Positions 15,834 to 25,829 are shown, counted from the first letter of the stretch. The stretch is 64,000 nucleotides of DNA from GCA-2731375 sp964590195 (GCA_964590195.1 CAZPWJ010000018.1:1-64000); one strand, 5' to 3'. Made by a program: numbers and translations. Notes: generated from the letters alone by a model not told the origin.

Positions 15834-16802
15834 CTATCTCGCGGCGCGCACTTCGGCCAGCAGGCATAGAATTTCGAACATCATGGTAGCGCCCACCAGG
15901 GCGGTATTGCCGCTGGGATCAAAGGGCGGCGATACCTCCACCACGTCGCCGCCGACCAGGTCCAGGCCCGACAGGCCGCGTAGCATCAATTGCGCCTCCA
16001 GGGTGGAAAAGCCGCCGACCTCGGGCGTGCCCGTGCCCGGCGCGTAAACCGGGTCCAGGCCGTCCACATCAAAGCTGACATAGGCCGGGCCGTCACCGAT
16101 CACCCGTTGCGCCTCGGCAATGACACCGGCCACGCCGAGTTCATGAAACTCCTCGATATAAATCACCCGCATGCCCTGCTCATGGCTGAAGGCCCATTGA
16201 TCCAGCTCGTTGACCGAACCCCGGATACCGATCTGGATACAGCGTTTGGGATCAAGCAGGCCCTCTTCAACCGCCCGTCTGAAGGGTACGCCATGGTGCA
16301 ATTTAGAGCCGAGATAGTCATCGCCGGTATCACAATGGGCATCAAAGTGGATCAGGCCCAGGGGCCGCTCGTGCGCGATGGCGCGTAGGATCGGCAGTGT
16401 TATGGCATGATCGCCGCCCGCCGACAGCGGCGTTATGCCCTTTTCATGCACCCGCTCGTAAAAGGCGGCGATTTCATCCAGGGCGCCCTTCAGCTCGAAC
16501 GGCTTTTCGATCCAGGCATCGCCCAGATCAGCCACCACGCATAGATCATGGGGCGCGATCCCCGTGGCCTGATTGATCTTGCGGATCAGACTGGACTGAT
16601 TACGGATTTCGCGTGGGCCATGACGGGCGCCGGGCCGGTTTGTCACGCCGCCATCGTACGGCACCCCGATCAAGCCGATCTCGACCCCGTCCCAACCGCC
16701 CTGATCGAGGCTCCGATACGGCGTCCGCATGAAGCTGGCCAGGCCGGTATAGCGGGGCCGGACCATCGGGTCCCCGATCGCAGGATCATCATTCGACGCC
16801 AC
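15834..16802 (-). CDS. Agmatinase/guanidinobutyrase-type ureohydrolase
   Basis: A 322-residue manganese ureohydrolase of the arginase/agmatinase fold. Metal-binding motifs are SAGGDHAITLP, HFDAHCDTGD and SFDVDGLDPVYAPG, with the terminal GGDVVEVSPPFD block. N-terminal MVRPRYTGLASFMRTP matches the longer N-terminus of guanidinobutyrase/guanidinopropionase enzymes, so the substrate is more likely a guanidino acid than arginine. The start is GTG at 16802; an ATG at 16766 is the alternative. It follows the universal stress protein gene by 12 bases. Confidence 0.9.
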   Translation of the reverse strand: MASNDDPAIGDPMVRPRYTGLASFMRTPYRSLDQGGWDGVEIGLIGVPYDGGVTNRPGARHGPREIRNQSSLIRKINQATGIAPHDLCVVADLGDAWIEKPFELKGALDEIAAFYERVHEKGITPLSAGGDHAITLPILRAIAHERPLGLIHFDAHCDTGDDYLGSKLHHGVPFRRAVEEGLLDPKRCIQIGIRGSVNELDQWAFSHEQGMRVIYIEEFHELGVAGVIAEAQRVIGDGPAYVSFDVDGLDPVYAPGTGTPEVGGFSTLEAQLMLRGLSGLDLVGGDVVEVSPPFDPSGNTALVGATMMFEILCLLAEVRAAR

Positions 16803-16814
16803 GTCGAAAGGAAC

Positions 16815-17660
16815 CTAGCGCGCCAAGAGCACCGGCAGCGAGGAAGCGCCGATGATATCCCGTGTCGCGCCGCCAAAGATCATCTGGCGCAAACGGCTGT
16901 TGGTGAAGGCGCCCTTCAACAACAGGTCGCCCCCCGCCTTGGCGGCTTCGTCCACCATGGCCTCGCCAACGCTGCGCCGCCCCGGCGCCGCCGTCATGGT
17001 CGTGGTTTCAACGCCGTTGCGGGTCAGATGCCGGGCAACATCTTCGGCTGACGGGCCCGGTACAAAGCCGCCCTCGACAGTCAGCACGGTAACCCGTTCG
17101 GCATCACGCACGAACGGCATGGCGACAGCCATGGTTCGGGCCGTTTCGGTGGCGCCATTCCAGGCGATGACGACATGCTGGCCCACACTATCCGGTGCCG
17201 TCGACGGGGTCAGCAGTATGGGCCGCCCGCTTTCGAACAAGCCTGCTTCCAAGGTTGCCTTCCAGTCGACGGAGGTACCGGATTCACTGCGCCCCATGAC
17301 GATCATATTGAACAGTCGGCCATAGTCGCCGACGATCTCGCTTTCCACGCCTTCGCCCTCGCGCCAACTGCAAGAGGCACTGTCGGAAGCGGTGCCGATA
17401 TCGCGGTATGGTATATCCGCGGCCTTCACCACCCGGTCAAAGCGCTGATGCGCCGAAGCGGCGAATTGTTTTGATTCATCCGTCAATCGCGCCAAAGATT
17501 CAGACGGAAAAACGACCCCCTCACCGGCAATAATTTGCGGTGTGCGCCAGGCATGCAAACCTTCCACATGACTGGCATAACGTTTTGCGACCAACAGGGC
17601 CGTTCTTAAAGCAGCCTCCGCCCAGTCATCGTCACAGAAGGGAACCAGGATAGTACGCAT
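16815..17660 (-). CDS. Tandem universal stress protein (UspA family)
   Basis: A 281-residue protein with two Usp domains. The first (residues 1-150) starts MRTILVPFCDDDWAEAALRTALLVAKRY. The second ends with LLLKGAFTNSRLRQMIFGGATRDIIGASSLPVLLAR, where the G-2x-G-9x-G(S/T)-type loop is partly kept. GGGGAGG gives a good ribosome binding site. It lies between the ureohydrolase and the KDPG aldolase genes, all on the minus strand. The role is a general stress-related ATP- or ligand-binding protein, not defined further. Confidence 0.88.
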   Translation of the reverse strand: MRTILVPFCDDDWAEAALRTALLVAKRYASHVEGLHAWRTPQIIAGEGVVFPSESLARLTDESKQFAASAHQRFDRVVKAADIPYRDIGTASDSASCSWREGEGVESEIVGDYGRLFNMIVMGRSESGTSVDWKATLEAGLFESGRPILLTPSTAPDSVGQHVVIAWNGATETARTMAVAMPFVRDAERVTVLTVEGGFVPGPSAEDVARHLTRNGVETTTMTAAPGRRSVGEAMVDEAAKAGGDLLLKGAFTNSRLRQMIFGGATRDIIGASSLPVLLAR

Positions 17661-17774
17661 GCGAGCCTCCCCAATTTGTTATTATTTAAGAACTACGACT
17701 CATCTTATGTCCATACTGCCAAGAATAGCGAAGCATTGGAACCGGCAAAGTTTCATCTGCAACCATAAACATCG

Positions 17775-18398
17775 CTATTTTAGTGCGGCGGCCCCCGCCG
17801 CCAAATCGGCAATCACCTCCCATTGTTTTTGCGCCACCGCCTCTTTTGGCGCGATCCAGCTGCCGCCGACGCAGCGAACATTTCCCAGAGCCAGATAATC
17901 GCCGGCATTGTGCAGGCTGATCCCGCCCGTGGGACAGAAGATAAGGCCGGCGAAGGGTCCGGCAAGGGCTTTCAACGTCGCCGGCCCGCCCATGGCCTCG
18001 GCGGGAAAGAATTTTAGACAGCTCAAACCGGCACGCTGGGCCGCCATGGCCTCGGACGCGGTGGCGACACCGGGCAAAAACGCCATATCGCTGGCGGCCT
18101 CAACCAGTTCCGGCGCGAAACCAGGCGAGACGGCGAAACGGGCGCCCGCCGCACGCGCCTTAATCAGATCGTCGGCGCTGGTCACGGTGCCGACACCGGG
18201 CACGGCATGGGGCACCGCACCGGCAATGGCTGCTATAGACGCCAGGGCGGCATCGCTGCGCAGGGTAATCTCCAAGGCCCGCAGACCACCACGAACCAGG
18301 GCCTGGGCCAGGGGCACGGCGTCTTCCACTCTTTCAATGGTCAGCACCGGAATGACCGGCGCCAGCCCCATGACCTGCTCAATTGTCATCTCAGTCAT
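17775..18398 (-). CDS. eda: KDPG/KHG aldolase (Entner-Doudoroff)
   Basis: A 207-residue class I aldolase that splits 2-keto-3-deoxy-6-phosphogluconate into pyruvate and glyceraldehyde 3-phosphate. The Schiff-base lysine K129 is in the motif CLKFFPAE, with catalytic E43 and R47 in EITLRS. The phosphate-binding CPTGGIS loop is near residue 160. The ATG at 18398 is preferred over a TTG three bases upstream. It is divergent from the KDG kinase gene, with only about 57 bases between starts, so the two are probably controlled together for sugar-acid catabolism. Confidence 0.95.
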   Translation of the reverse strand: MTEMTIEQVMGLAPVIPVLTIERVEDAVPLAQALVRGGLRALEITLRSDAALASIAAIAGAVPHAVPGVGTVTSADDLIKARAAGARFAVSPGFAPELVEAASDMAFLPGVATASEAMAAQRAGLSCLKFFPAEAMGGPATLKALAGPFAGLIFCPTGGISLHNAGDYLALGNVRCVGGSWIAPKEAVAQKQWEVIADLAAGAAALK

Positions 18399-18455
18399 CA
18401 ATTATAGCCGCCTTCGATTGCTTGCAGTTTGCTCCGATACTATAGTCCCGCCGGC

Positions 18456-19400
18456 ATGACAGACGAGTTGAAAATCGCCGCGATCGGCGAATGTATGATC
18501 GAATTGAGTAGTCGCCCGGATGGCGGCCTGGCGCTGGCTTATGGCGGCGATACCTTGAACACGGCGGTCTATCTGGCCAGGTTGTCGCAGGACGATGCGA
18601 TCTGTGTCGATTATCTGACCGCCCTGGGCGATGATCCCTATTCAGACGAGATGTTGGCGTTCTGGCAACGGGAAGGCATTGGCACCGACAAAGTGGTCCG
18701 CCTGCCCGGACGTCTGCCGGGCCTTTATACCATCCGCACGGACCAAGGGGGCGAGCGCAGCTTTCATTACTGGCGTAGCGCCGCCGCTGCCCGCGAGATG
18801 ATGGCGGGGGAGAACGGTAAACATCTGGCCGAGGCGCTGTGTGAATACGATCTGATCTATCTTTCAGGCATCACCCTGTCGATCCTGAATGTCGCGGACC
18901 GGGCCAAATTGCTTGGCGCCCTGGATGAGGCGGCCGCCGAAGGTGCCCGCATCGCTTTCGATTGCAATTACCGGCCCCGGGGCTGGCCCGATGAACGCGC
19001 CGCACGACGCGCCATGGACGAGATGTATCGGCGCAGCCATGTCGCCCTGCCCAGCCTGGATGACGAATGCGCGCTGCATGGCGCGATGGACCTGACGGCG
19101 GCGGCCCAACGTATCGCGGATTTGGGCGTGGGTGAAATTTGCCTCAAGGACGGCGAGGCCGGCTGTATGCAACGCCTTGGCCAAGAGGCACAAATGATTG
19201 CGGCGCAGCAGGATATCATCGCCGTCGACACGACCGCCGCCGGCGACAGCTTCAACGCCGCCTATCTTTATCACCGCCTGCGCGGCGACACGGCGGAGAC
19301 GGCGGCGAAGGGAGGCCATCGCCTGGCCGCAGCGGTCATTCAACATCCCGGCGCGGTGATCCCCCGCGATGCCATGCCGGAAGGAGTATATAATTCATGA
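18456..19400 (+). CDS. kdgK: 2-keto-3-deoxygluconate kinase (PfkB family)
   Basis: A 314-residue PfkB-family sugar kinase that makes KDPG, the substrate of the adjacent aldolase. It starts with the PfkB N-terminus IAAIGECMIELSSRPDGGLALAYGGDTLNTAVYLARL. Active-site motif 2 is DTTAAGDSFNAAYL near residue 265, with the catalytic Asp in AAGD. The ATG at 18456 is preferred; a TTG at 18429 is in frame. It overlaps the next gene by four bases (ATGA). With eda it forms the KDG-to-pyruvate route. Confidence 0.93.
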   Translation: MTDELKIAAIGECMIELSSRPDGGLALAYGGDTLNTAVYLARLSQDDAICVDYLTALGDDPYSDEMLAFWQREGIGTDKVVRLPGRLPGLYTIRTDQGGERSFHYWRSAAAAREMMAGENGKHLAEALCEYDLIYLSGITLSILNVADRAKLLGALDEAAAEGARIAFDCNYRPRGWPDERAARRAMDEMYRRSHVALPSLDDECALHGAMDLTAAAQRIADLGVGEICLKDGEAGCMQRLGQEAQMIAAQQDIIAVDTTAAGDSFNAAYLYHRLRGDTAETAAKGGHRLAAAVIQHPGAVIPRDAMPEGVYNS

Positions 19401-20125
19401 GTGATGCCCTTGAAGGCACCGCCGGACGGCGGCGGATCTATCTGATGCGCCACGGCGAGGTGCGATATTTCGATGCGGACGGCAAGGCCGTGCACCCGAA
19501 GTTCGTGGATCTGACAGAGCGCGGCCAGCGTCAGGCGGCGGCCATGGGAGAGCTGCTCTCGGATGTACCCTTTGACCGTGCTCTGTGCACGGGCCTGCCA
19601 CGCACCATGCAAACGGCCCAAGGGGTACTGGCGGGACGTGATTTGAAGCTGGAGGACATTCCCGCCCTGAAGGAAATTCGCTCCGGCCCCATGGGAGATA
19701 GATCGCAGGCAGAGATTGATGCCGAGTTCGTCTTCGGCATGGACGGCGCACACGAGCCCGGCGCGCGGTTTGCCGGCGGCGATGTTTTCGCGGAATTCTA
19801 TGACCGTGTCACCTCTGCTCTGGAGGCCCTATTGCGGGAGCCGGGCTGGCGCAATCTGTTGCTGGTCGCCCACGACGGTACCAACCGGATGCTGTTGGGC
19901 TGGGCCAGCTATGGCGGCCTGGCCTCGGTCCGTGCTTTCGAGCAGGATCCCGGCTGTCTGAATGTAATCGACGCGGATGTCAGCAACGGAGAAATTCTGC
20001 GCCGGGTGCTCAAATTGTCTAATCTGACGCCGATTAATCATTCCAAACTGGGCAATAATTTGACCAGTATGGAGCAGGTCTTTGATTATCGCCGGCAGGT
20101 CCTGGCTGGTATAAACAGGCCATAA
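19397..20125 (+). CDS. Histidine phosphatase (phosphoglycerate-mutase-like) family protein
   Basis: A 242-residue member of the branch 1 histidine phosphatase superfamily. The phospho-accepting RHG motif is in YLMRHGEVRYFD at residues 15-26, and the second catalytic His is in LLVAHDGTNRMLLG. The ATG overlaps the kdgK stop (ATGA), and GGAGTAT is upstream. The cluster with KDG kinase and a metallophosphoesterase suggests a sugar-phosphate or nucleotide phosphatase, but the substrate is not known. Confidence 0.88.
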   Translation: MSDALEGTAGRRRIYLMRHGEVRYFDADGKAVHPKFVDLTERGQRQAAAMGELLSDVPFDRALCTGLPRTMQTAQGVLAGRDLKLEDIPALKEIRSGPMGDRSQAEIDAEFVFGMDGAHEPGARFAGGDVFAEFYDRVTSALEALLREPGWRNLLLVAHDGTNRMLLGWASYGGLASVRAFEQDPGCLNVIDADVSNGEILRRVLKLSNLTPINHSKLGNNLTSMEQVFDYRRQVLAGINRP

Positions 20126-20141
20126 AGGAAAGAGACGAACC

Positions 20142-20939
20142 ATGCGCTTTATCCATATGACGGATTTGCACATCACGGCCAAGGATCAACCGCTCTACGG
20201 CCTGTCGCCGCACGCCCGCCTGCATGCCGCGATCGACTGCATCAACCGGGATTTTGATGACGTCGCCTTCGTGGCGATGACCGGCGATCTGGCTAACCGG
20301 GGCGAGGTGGCGGAATACGAAGCCCTGCGCGAGATCCTGGGCGAATTGGATATGCCGCATTATTTGCTGATGGGCAATCACGACCGCCGGGACGCCTTCC
20401 GGCAGGTCTTTGACGACGTGCCCGTCGATGACAATGGCTTCGTGCAATACGCCTTCACGGTGGAAGACAACCATTTCATCGTCATGGATACCCTGGACGA
20501 AGGCAAGGTAACGGGATTGCTTTGCCAGCAGCGGCTGGATTGGCTGGCCGGGGAACTGGAAAATCATAGCGGGGAAAGCATTTATTTATTTCTACATCAC
20601 CCGCCCCTGCGCATATCGGGAGGCAAGACGCTGGCGCAAATGGCCCAGGGCCGCGTCAAGCATGTATTCTTCGGCCATGTGCACCGGCCCCTGCACGGCA
20701 GTTGGATGGGCATTCCAATATCCAGCCAGCATTCAACGGTGCATCAGTTCGTCTATAAATTCGGCGACCCGGTTACCCAGGGCGTGCACGAACCACCCAC
20801 CTTCGCCGCCGTCAACATGGTCGCCGGCAACGTAATGATCATTCCCCACGCCTATCTCGACGACAGCCCCCGCTTCGTCATGCGCAACAAAGAGGCCGCC
20901 CGCGCCGCCTCACCGGAAGAGCTGCCGCCCCTGCCCTAA
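20142..20939 (+). CDS. Calcineurin-like metallophosphoesterase (CpdA/GpdQ type)
   Basis: A 265-residue binuclear metallophosphoesterase. Motifs are MTDLHIT (D-x-H), MTGDLANRG (GD), LMGNHDRR (GNHD), FLHHPP and FFGHVHRP (GHxH), all in the right order. It resembles cyclic-nucleotide or glycerophosphodiesterases (CpdA/GpdQ). GGAAAGAG precedes the start, 16 bases after the histidine phosphatase gene. With two class III cyclases elsewhere in the window, a cyclic-nucleotide role is possible but unproven. Confidence 0.88.
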   Translation: MRFIHMTDLHITAKDQPLYGLSPHARLHAAIDCINRDFDDVAFVAMTGDLANRGEVAEYEALREILGELDMPHYLLMGNHDRRDAFRQVFDDVPVDDNGFVQYAFTVEDNHFIVMDTLDEGKVTGLLCQQRLDWLAGELENHSGESIYLFLHHPPLRISGGKTLAQMAQGRVKHVFFGHVHRPLHGSWMGIPISSQHSTVHQFVYKFGDPVTQGVHEPPTFAAVNMVAGNVMIIPHAYLDDSPRFVMRNKEAARAASPEELPPLP

Positions 20940-20961
20940 CTTCTCGGCTCGATATTTGCTG

Positions 20962-23448
20962 TCAGAAATTCGCCGTGGCCACGCGCGCCGGCGGGAAGCA
21001 TACCGTCGCCACGGTACCCTTGCCCAGTTCGCTGTCTAACCACAGGCTGCCGCCATGGCTTTCCGCCAAACGCTTGGTAATGGCAAGGCCCAGGCCGGTG
21101 CCTTCCTCCGAGCTGGTGAGAGCGCTTTCCAGACGGATAAACGGCTCCTGCACCCGCAGGATGTCTTCCTCGCTCATACCCTCGCCCGCATCAGCGACAT
21201 TGATACGCATATCGCCGTCTTCGCCGATCTCCACCTCCAGCGTAACTAGGCTGCCGGAACGGGTAAATTTGACCGCATTGGAAAGCAGATTCAAAATCAT
21301 CTGCCGCGTTTGCCGCTCATCCGCGACCAGCCGCAAGTCCGGCTCACTGGTGCGAAGCTCTAATTGGACCCCCTTCTCCTTAGCCCGGCTGTTGAGCAAT
21401 CGGATGCAATCCGCCATCACGATCGCGACGTCGAAGACCCGCTCGTCACGTTCAAGCTGGCCAGCCTCGATACGGGAAAAATCAAGAATGTCCGAGATCA
21501 ACTCCAGCAGATGCGCGCCGCTTTGATGGATATCGTTGGCGTAATCCAAATAGCGCGCATCACCCAAGGGACCAAATAGCTGTTGCTGCATAATCTCCGA
21601 GAAGCCGATGATCGCATTCAGTGGTGTACGCAGTTCGTGCGAGAAATGCGCCAGAAATTCAGACTTGGCCCGGTTGGCGTGCTCCGCCTCTTCCTTGGCC
21701 ACGACCACCGCGACCTCCGCCTCCTTGCGCTGCGATATATCCACGATCGAAATCTGCACCGCCGGGCGGCCAAGCCAAAGTACGGGCTGCGACAGGTGGT
21801 CAATCCAGACGCCATGGCCGTCCTTATGTCTCACTTGTAAATCATAGTGCGCTGTCACATCCTCGCCACGCAAACGGGCGGCACGGCGCTCGTTCACCAG
21901 GTCCCGGTATTCCGGCATAACGAAATCATCGATCGGGTGGCCGACCACATCCTTTGGCGCGCAGCCGAGCAGCTGGGCAAAGGCGCCGTTCACGAACGCG
22001 ATCACATCATCCTGTATAATGCCGATGCCCTGCAGCGACCCTTCGGTCAGACTTCGATAGCGTTCCTCACTCTCACGCAACGCCTTTTCCGCTTCTCGGC
22101 GTTCGGTGATTTCCAATATGACCAGGACGGTTTCACCACCCGTAAGGCGCTGTTCATGCTGCAAAAAGGAGCGCCCGCCCAGGCGCTCGGTTTCCGTGGG
22201 GCCCGACGGGTTGGCGTGCTCGGCCAGACGCCATTTCAACCAGGCTTCCTTTTCAAGGTCGCTGAACGGCACCACGCCGGAATCTGCCAGGGCTCGCAGT
22301 ATGGTTTCGAATTTGATGCCGGGCACCAATAGATCGGCACAGGGCTCAACCATTTCACGGTAGAAGTCATTGCAGACAACCAACCGGTCTTTGGCATCGT
22401 AAAGCGCGATGGCGCCGCCCATACCCTGAACCGCCGCGCTCAGCATATTTTCAGTCGCCAGGGCTTTTTCCCGGCGCGCGGTTTCATCCGTGACATCGCG
22501 CGATGTGCCACGATAGCCGGCGAAGGTACCGTCATCGTCGAAGATCGGATAACCCATGGTTCGGATCACTAGGCCATTGCCATCGCGGTCCCTGGCGGCA
22601 TATTCGAAGTCCCGGAACGGTTGCCGGCTCAGCAGGTCATCGCGATGCTTCCGCCAGTGAGGATCATTATCGGGATCGGCCCCCGCCAAACCCCAGCGGG
22701 TAAAACCCAAACGGCCAGAGGAATTATATTTGTCATCAGGCGTTTTCCCCAACGGGCTATAGATAAAGCGCAGGTCCGCATCCTGGTCCCAAAACCATTC
22801 ACCCGACGCCTCGGCATATTGCGTCAACTTATCCTTCGTCGCTTCCAGATCCGCCATGGCCCGCCGCAAGCCGTCATGTTGATGAAGCATATACCCCAGC
22901 CCCATGGTCAGAGCCGTAAAACCGACCGCCAATAGCGGCACTTTCAAAGCAAAGTCAGGCGTAAGCCGAAGACCAGGTACTGCAAAGGCCCAGAGTAAAC
23001 TGGCGGCACCAAGGGCGAGGCCCAACAATAGGCAATAGGGCAGAATGCTCCGATCCGTACGCTCGGGCTTCAACCGGTGGGCAAGAATGCCAAGCAGGGC
23101 AGCTGTAATGATCAAACCGGTTCCCGCCAGCGCGCCGGCACCGCCCAGATATAGACGATATGCCCCCGCCAAGCCGGCCGCCACCAGCGCCGCCAGCCAG
23201 CCGCCGAAAGGAGCGGCCAATGCCACCACCACATGGCGGCCGTCAACAAAAACACCCGGAGCCAAATGTACCGGCATCATCATGCCCAGCAGCGCGATGG
23301 CGCCGAACCAAACCCCGATGACCGCGGAGGCCGCCGCCGTTCGATCCGCCGGCAACCATCGCCGCAAGGCCGCATAGACGAATGTCAGACAGATGAGGAG
23401 CGCCAGATTGACGACTAAATCCGCTCCCAAGCCATCCAAATTCGACAT
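20962..23448 (-). CDS. Membrane PAS sensor histidine kinase with 5TM-type N-terminus
   Basis: An 828-residue kinase. The first 200 residues hold about six hydrophobic helices resembling the 5TM-5TMR_LYT sensor region. Three PAS segments follow (around residues 210-340, 350-460 and 475-600); the last reads RYRSLTEGSLQGIGIIQDD. The H-box is FLAHFSHELRTPLNAIIGF, and the HATPase domain shows NAVKFT, DAGEGMS and GTGLGLAI. No receiver domain is attached and no response regulator is adjacent. I favour the ATG at 23448 (MSNLDG), but GTG 23496 or ATG 23466 would add 16 or 6 residues. Confidence 0.9.
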   Translation of the reverse strand: MSNLDGLGADLVVNLALLICLTFVYAALRRWLPADRTAAASAVIGVWFGAIALLGMMMPVHLAPGVFVDGRHVVVALAAPFGGWLAALVAAGLAGAYRLYLGGAGALAGTGLIITAALLGILAHRLKPERTDRSILPYCLLLGLALGAASLLWAFAVPGLRLTPDFALKVPLLAVGFTALTMGLGYMLHQHDGLRRAMADLEATKDKLTQYAEASGEWFWDQDADLRFIYSPLGKTPDDKYNSSGRLGFTRWGLAGADPDNDPHWRKHRDDLLSRQPFRDFEYAARDRDGNGLVIRTMGYPIFDDDGTFAGYRGTSRDVTDETARREKALATENMLSAAVQGMGGAIALYDAKDRLVVCNDFYREMVEPCADLLVPGIKFETILRALADSGVVPFSDLEKEAWLKWRLAEHANPSGPTETERLGGRSFLQHEQRLTGGETVLVILEITERREAEKALRESEERYRSLTEGSLQGIGIIQDDVIAFVNGAFAQLLGCAPKDVVGHPIDDFVMPEYRDLVNERRAARLRGEDVTAHYDLQVRHKDGHGVWIDHLSQPVLWLGRPAVQISIVDISQRKEAEVAVVVAKEEAEHANRAKSEFLAHFSHELRTPLNAIIGFSEIMQQQLFGPLGDARYLDYANDIHQSGAHLLELISDILDFSRIEAGQLERDERVFDVAIVMADCIRLLNSRAKEKGVQLELRTSEPDLRLVADERQTRQMILNLLSNAVKFTRSGSLVTLEVEIGEDGDMRINVADAGEGMSEEDILRVQEPFIRLESALTSSEEGTGLGLAITKRLAESHGGSLWLDSELGKGTVATVCFPPARVATANF

Positions 23449-23607
23449 ACCGTTATTCCATTCCATAGCGGCGGGCGCCACGTTTACACGTGTCACGAGA
23501 GATGGTCTTAGCGTATAAATATTGCCTTTAGGTTAAATGGCTACAACGAAGGGCGTCATATCCAAATGGACATGAAGTGCGGTTAGCCCGGTCAAAATGG
23601 TTAGGCT

Positions 23608-24648
23608 TCAGTCCACCTCCAGCATCACCTTGATCTGCAGGTTTGGCTGTTTCAGGTCTTCAAAGGCGGTTGGAAACTCCGTCAGGTCGACCTTATCGCT
23701 GACCAATGGCCCCGTATCGATACGGCCCTCGCCCAGCAGATGCACGACGGATGCGAAGTCATCCTGGCGATAAACATAGGCGAATGAAATATCCAGCTCC
23801 TTGACCAGCGCCTTGGTGGGGAACAGATGATCCCCGGCCATGCACAGACCGACGACCACGATCTGGGCGTTGGGAGCGGCATAGTCGATCACCAGTTGCA
23901 GGCTGCCGGGTACGCCAACGCAATCGAACACCACGCGCGGCGGACCGCCGGCGGCGGCGGCGGCCTGTTCGGGAACATCGCCGGCGGAGGCATCGACAAT
24001 TGCCGTGGCGCCCAGTGCCAATGACCGCTGCGCCCGCGCCGGCACCAGGTCCGAGACGACAATGTGCTGGGCGCCAAAAAACCGGCACCACATGGCCACG
24101 GTCAAACCAACCGGACCGGCACCGACGATCAGCACCCGATCACCGGGTTTCAAGTTCGCCCGCCGAACCGCGTTGAAGCCCACCGCAAGCGGTTCCACCA
24201 AGGCGCCTTCGCGGTAGCTGACTTGATCCGGCAGGCGAATGGTTTCGTATGCACCGACCCGGCAATATTCGGCATAGGCGCCCGGCAGATCGGCGGTGGC
24301 GCGGCTGATCACATTCGGGCAGCGATAGCCCAGGCCCGCCCGACAGGCTGGGCATTCCCCGCAGCCGATCCAGGGCAATGCCGTGACCCTGTCGCCCGGA
24401 TGCCAATGCTGCCTGGCATCACGGCCAACTTCCATGACTTCACCGGCGAATTCGTGGCCCATCACACAGCCCGGATGCATCATTCGCCAGCCCACGTTGG
24501 GATCTTTGTTCTCGGACATATGCAGATCAGTGCCGCAAATGCCGCAGGCCCCGACTTTCAGGATCAGATCCGTCAAACCCGGTTCCGGATCGGGAATATC
24601 CTCAATCGCCAGAGGTGTGCCGATTTCCTGGATTACCGCCGCTTTCAT
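23608..24648 (-). CDS. Zinc-dependent alcohol dehydrogenase (sorbitol/threonine dehydrogenase-like)
   Basis: A 346-residue MDR alcohol dehydrogenase. The catalytic zinc region is CGICGTDLH (residues 35-43) with GHEFAGEV, and structural-zinc cysteines are in CGECPACRAGLGYRC. The Rossmann fold has VGAGPVGLTVAMW. The start is taken at MKAAVIQ (24648), where GAAGAG precedes it; upstream in-frame sequence is not part of the protein. It lies 40 bases downstream of the extradiol dioxygenase gene and may oxidise an alcohol intermediate from the same pathway. Confidence 0.9.
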   Translation of the reverse strand: MKAAVIQEIGTPLAIEDIPDPEPGLTDLILKVGACGICGTDLHMSENKDPNVGWRMMHPGCVMGHEFAGEVMEVGRDARQHWHPGDRVTALPWIGCGECPACRAGLGYRCPNVISRATADLPGAYAEYCRVGAYETIRLPDQVSYREGALVEPLAVGFNAVRRANLKPGDRVLIVGAGPVGLTVAMWCRFFGAQHIVVSDLVPARAQRSLALGATAIVDASAGDVPEQAAAAAGGPPRVVFDCVGVPGSLQLVIDYAAPNAQIVVVGLCMAGDHLFPTKALVKELDISFAYVYRQDDFASVVHLLGEGRIDTGPLVSDKVDLTEFPTAFEDLKQPNLQIKVMLEVD

Positions 24649-24688
24649 CTCTTCGCCCTTTCCATTGCGCTGCCTCCGTCGAAATAGA

Positions 24689-25714
24689 TTAGAGCGGATC
24701 GACCATTGGCTGACCGCCCGCATCTTTATCATTGTCATCATCGTCGCCACTGCCAGCGGAAACATCCGGCGTGGCATAGTTGGCAAAACTGTCGGGCAAG
24801 GCGCCACCCCAATAGACGCCCGTACCGCGTTCTTCCTCATTCCAGACAATGGGCTGAAAATCGGGGGCAAAGACCAGATAGCCGCCCGAATAGACCTCGA
24901 CCCGATTGCCGCCGGGCTCGTAGGAATAAAGGTAAAAGGCCTGGGAATTGTTATGTTTGGCTGGACCGGTTTCGATAAAAATGCCGTTCTCACTCAAAAT
25001 ATCGGCGGCACGCAGCACGTCCTCGCGATTGTCCAGCCAGAAGGAAACATGGTGCAATCGGCCCTGCGCGCCCTTGGCGTCGGCCACATAGGCTAGTTCG
25101 TGATGCACCGCCGTCGTGCTCATCCACGAGCCGACCTCGAATTCGCCGTTCCGGTAGACCACCTGTTCGCGTAGCCGCAGGCCCAGCAGCCCGGAGACGA
25201 ATTCCCGGTTCGGCCCAACCTCCTTGGTCAGCATCGCCAGGTGATCCAAGCGGCGCACGCCGGCACCCCGACCGGTATAGCGCATGGGTAGGTTCTTCAG
25301 CGCCGAGCGTTTGTCGACAGGGGCCTCGTAACGGTCCTCTTCGAAATAGACCTCCATCAGATGGCCGTCGGGGTCCCGGAAACGGTAGCAGCGGCCATGG
25401 CCGAAGTCGCCATTGGACCAGCCAATGCCAAGGCCGGTCGCCTCGATTGCCTTGGCGCGCCGTTCCAGGGCAGCTTCGCTGACGGCGCGCCAGGCAACAT
25501 GGCCGATGCCTGGCGCCGCCGCCTCGGTCAATTTGAAGGAGGTCGCGGCGTAATCGCCATATCCCCTGAGATAAACCGATTGGCCCTCCGCATGCACCAC
25601 CTCTAGGCCCAGAAGGTCGGTAAAATACCAAAGGCTTTCTGTCGGCTTCGGCGTCAGCAGCTCCAGATGACCCAGATGCGCGATGTCCTGTAACGGCTCA
25701 TTGCTTTCATTCAT
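24689..25714 (-). CDS. Extradiol (catechol 2,3-dioxygenase type) VOC dioxygenase
   Basis: A 341-residue two-domain extradiol ring-cleavage dioxygenase. The C-terminal catalytic domain keeps the 2-His-1-Glu iron facial triad: H158 in RLDHLAML, H221/H222 in LHHVSFWL, and E273 in NRVEVYSGGY. The first domain starts IAHLGHLELLTPKP. An acidic tail (SGDDDDNDKD) ends the protein. The start is ATG at 25714 with AGGGG upstream. It should open the aromatic ring of a catechol between C2 and C3. The precise catechol is unknown. Confidence 0.9.
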   Translation of the reverse strand: MNESNEPLQDIAHLGHLELLTPKPTESLWYFTDLLGLEVVHAEGQSVYLRGYGDYAATSFKLTEAAAPGIGHVAWRAVSEAALERRAKAIEATGLGIGWSNGDFGHGRCYRFRDPDGHLMEVYFEEDRYEAPVDKRSALKNLPMRYTGRGAGVRRLDHLAMLTKEVGPNREFVSGLLGLRLREQVVYRNGEFEVGSWMSTTAVHHELAYVADAKGAQGRLHHVSFWLDNREDVLRAADILSENGIFIETGPAKHNNSQAFYLYSYEPGGNRVEVYSGGYLVFAPDFQPIVWNEEERGTGVYWGGALPDSFANYATPDVSAGSGDDDDNDKDAGGQPMVDPL

Positions 25715-25829
25715 CCCAATCCCCTGTGTTTTATCCCATGCACACACTTAACATCTCTCGGCGCAGTGCGCGCCGCGCGAAAAGCTCTGCCTGGGCCTGT
25801 TCCCTCGGGCCTGGGCTCATGCCGCCATA

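Noticed and set aside
23557..23574. Near-palindrome CATATCCAAATGGACATG upstream of the PAS kinase
   Set aside because: One mismatch and moderate length; it may be a regulator site but there is not enough support to list it.
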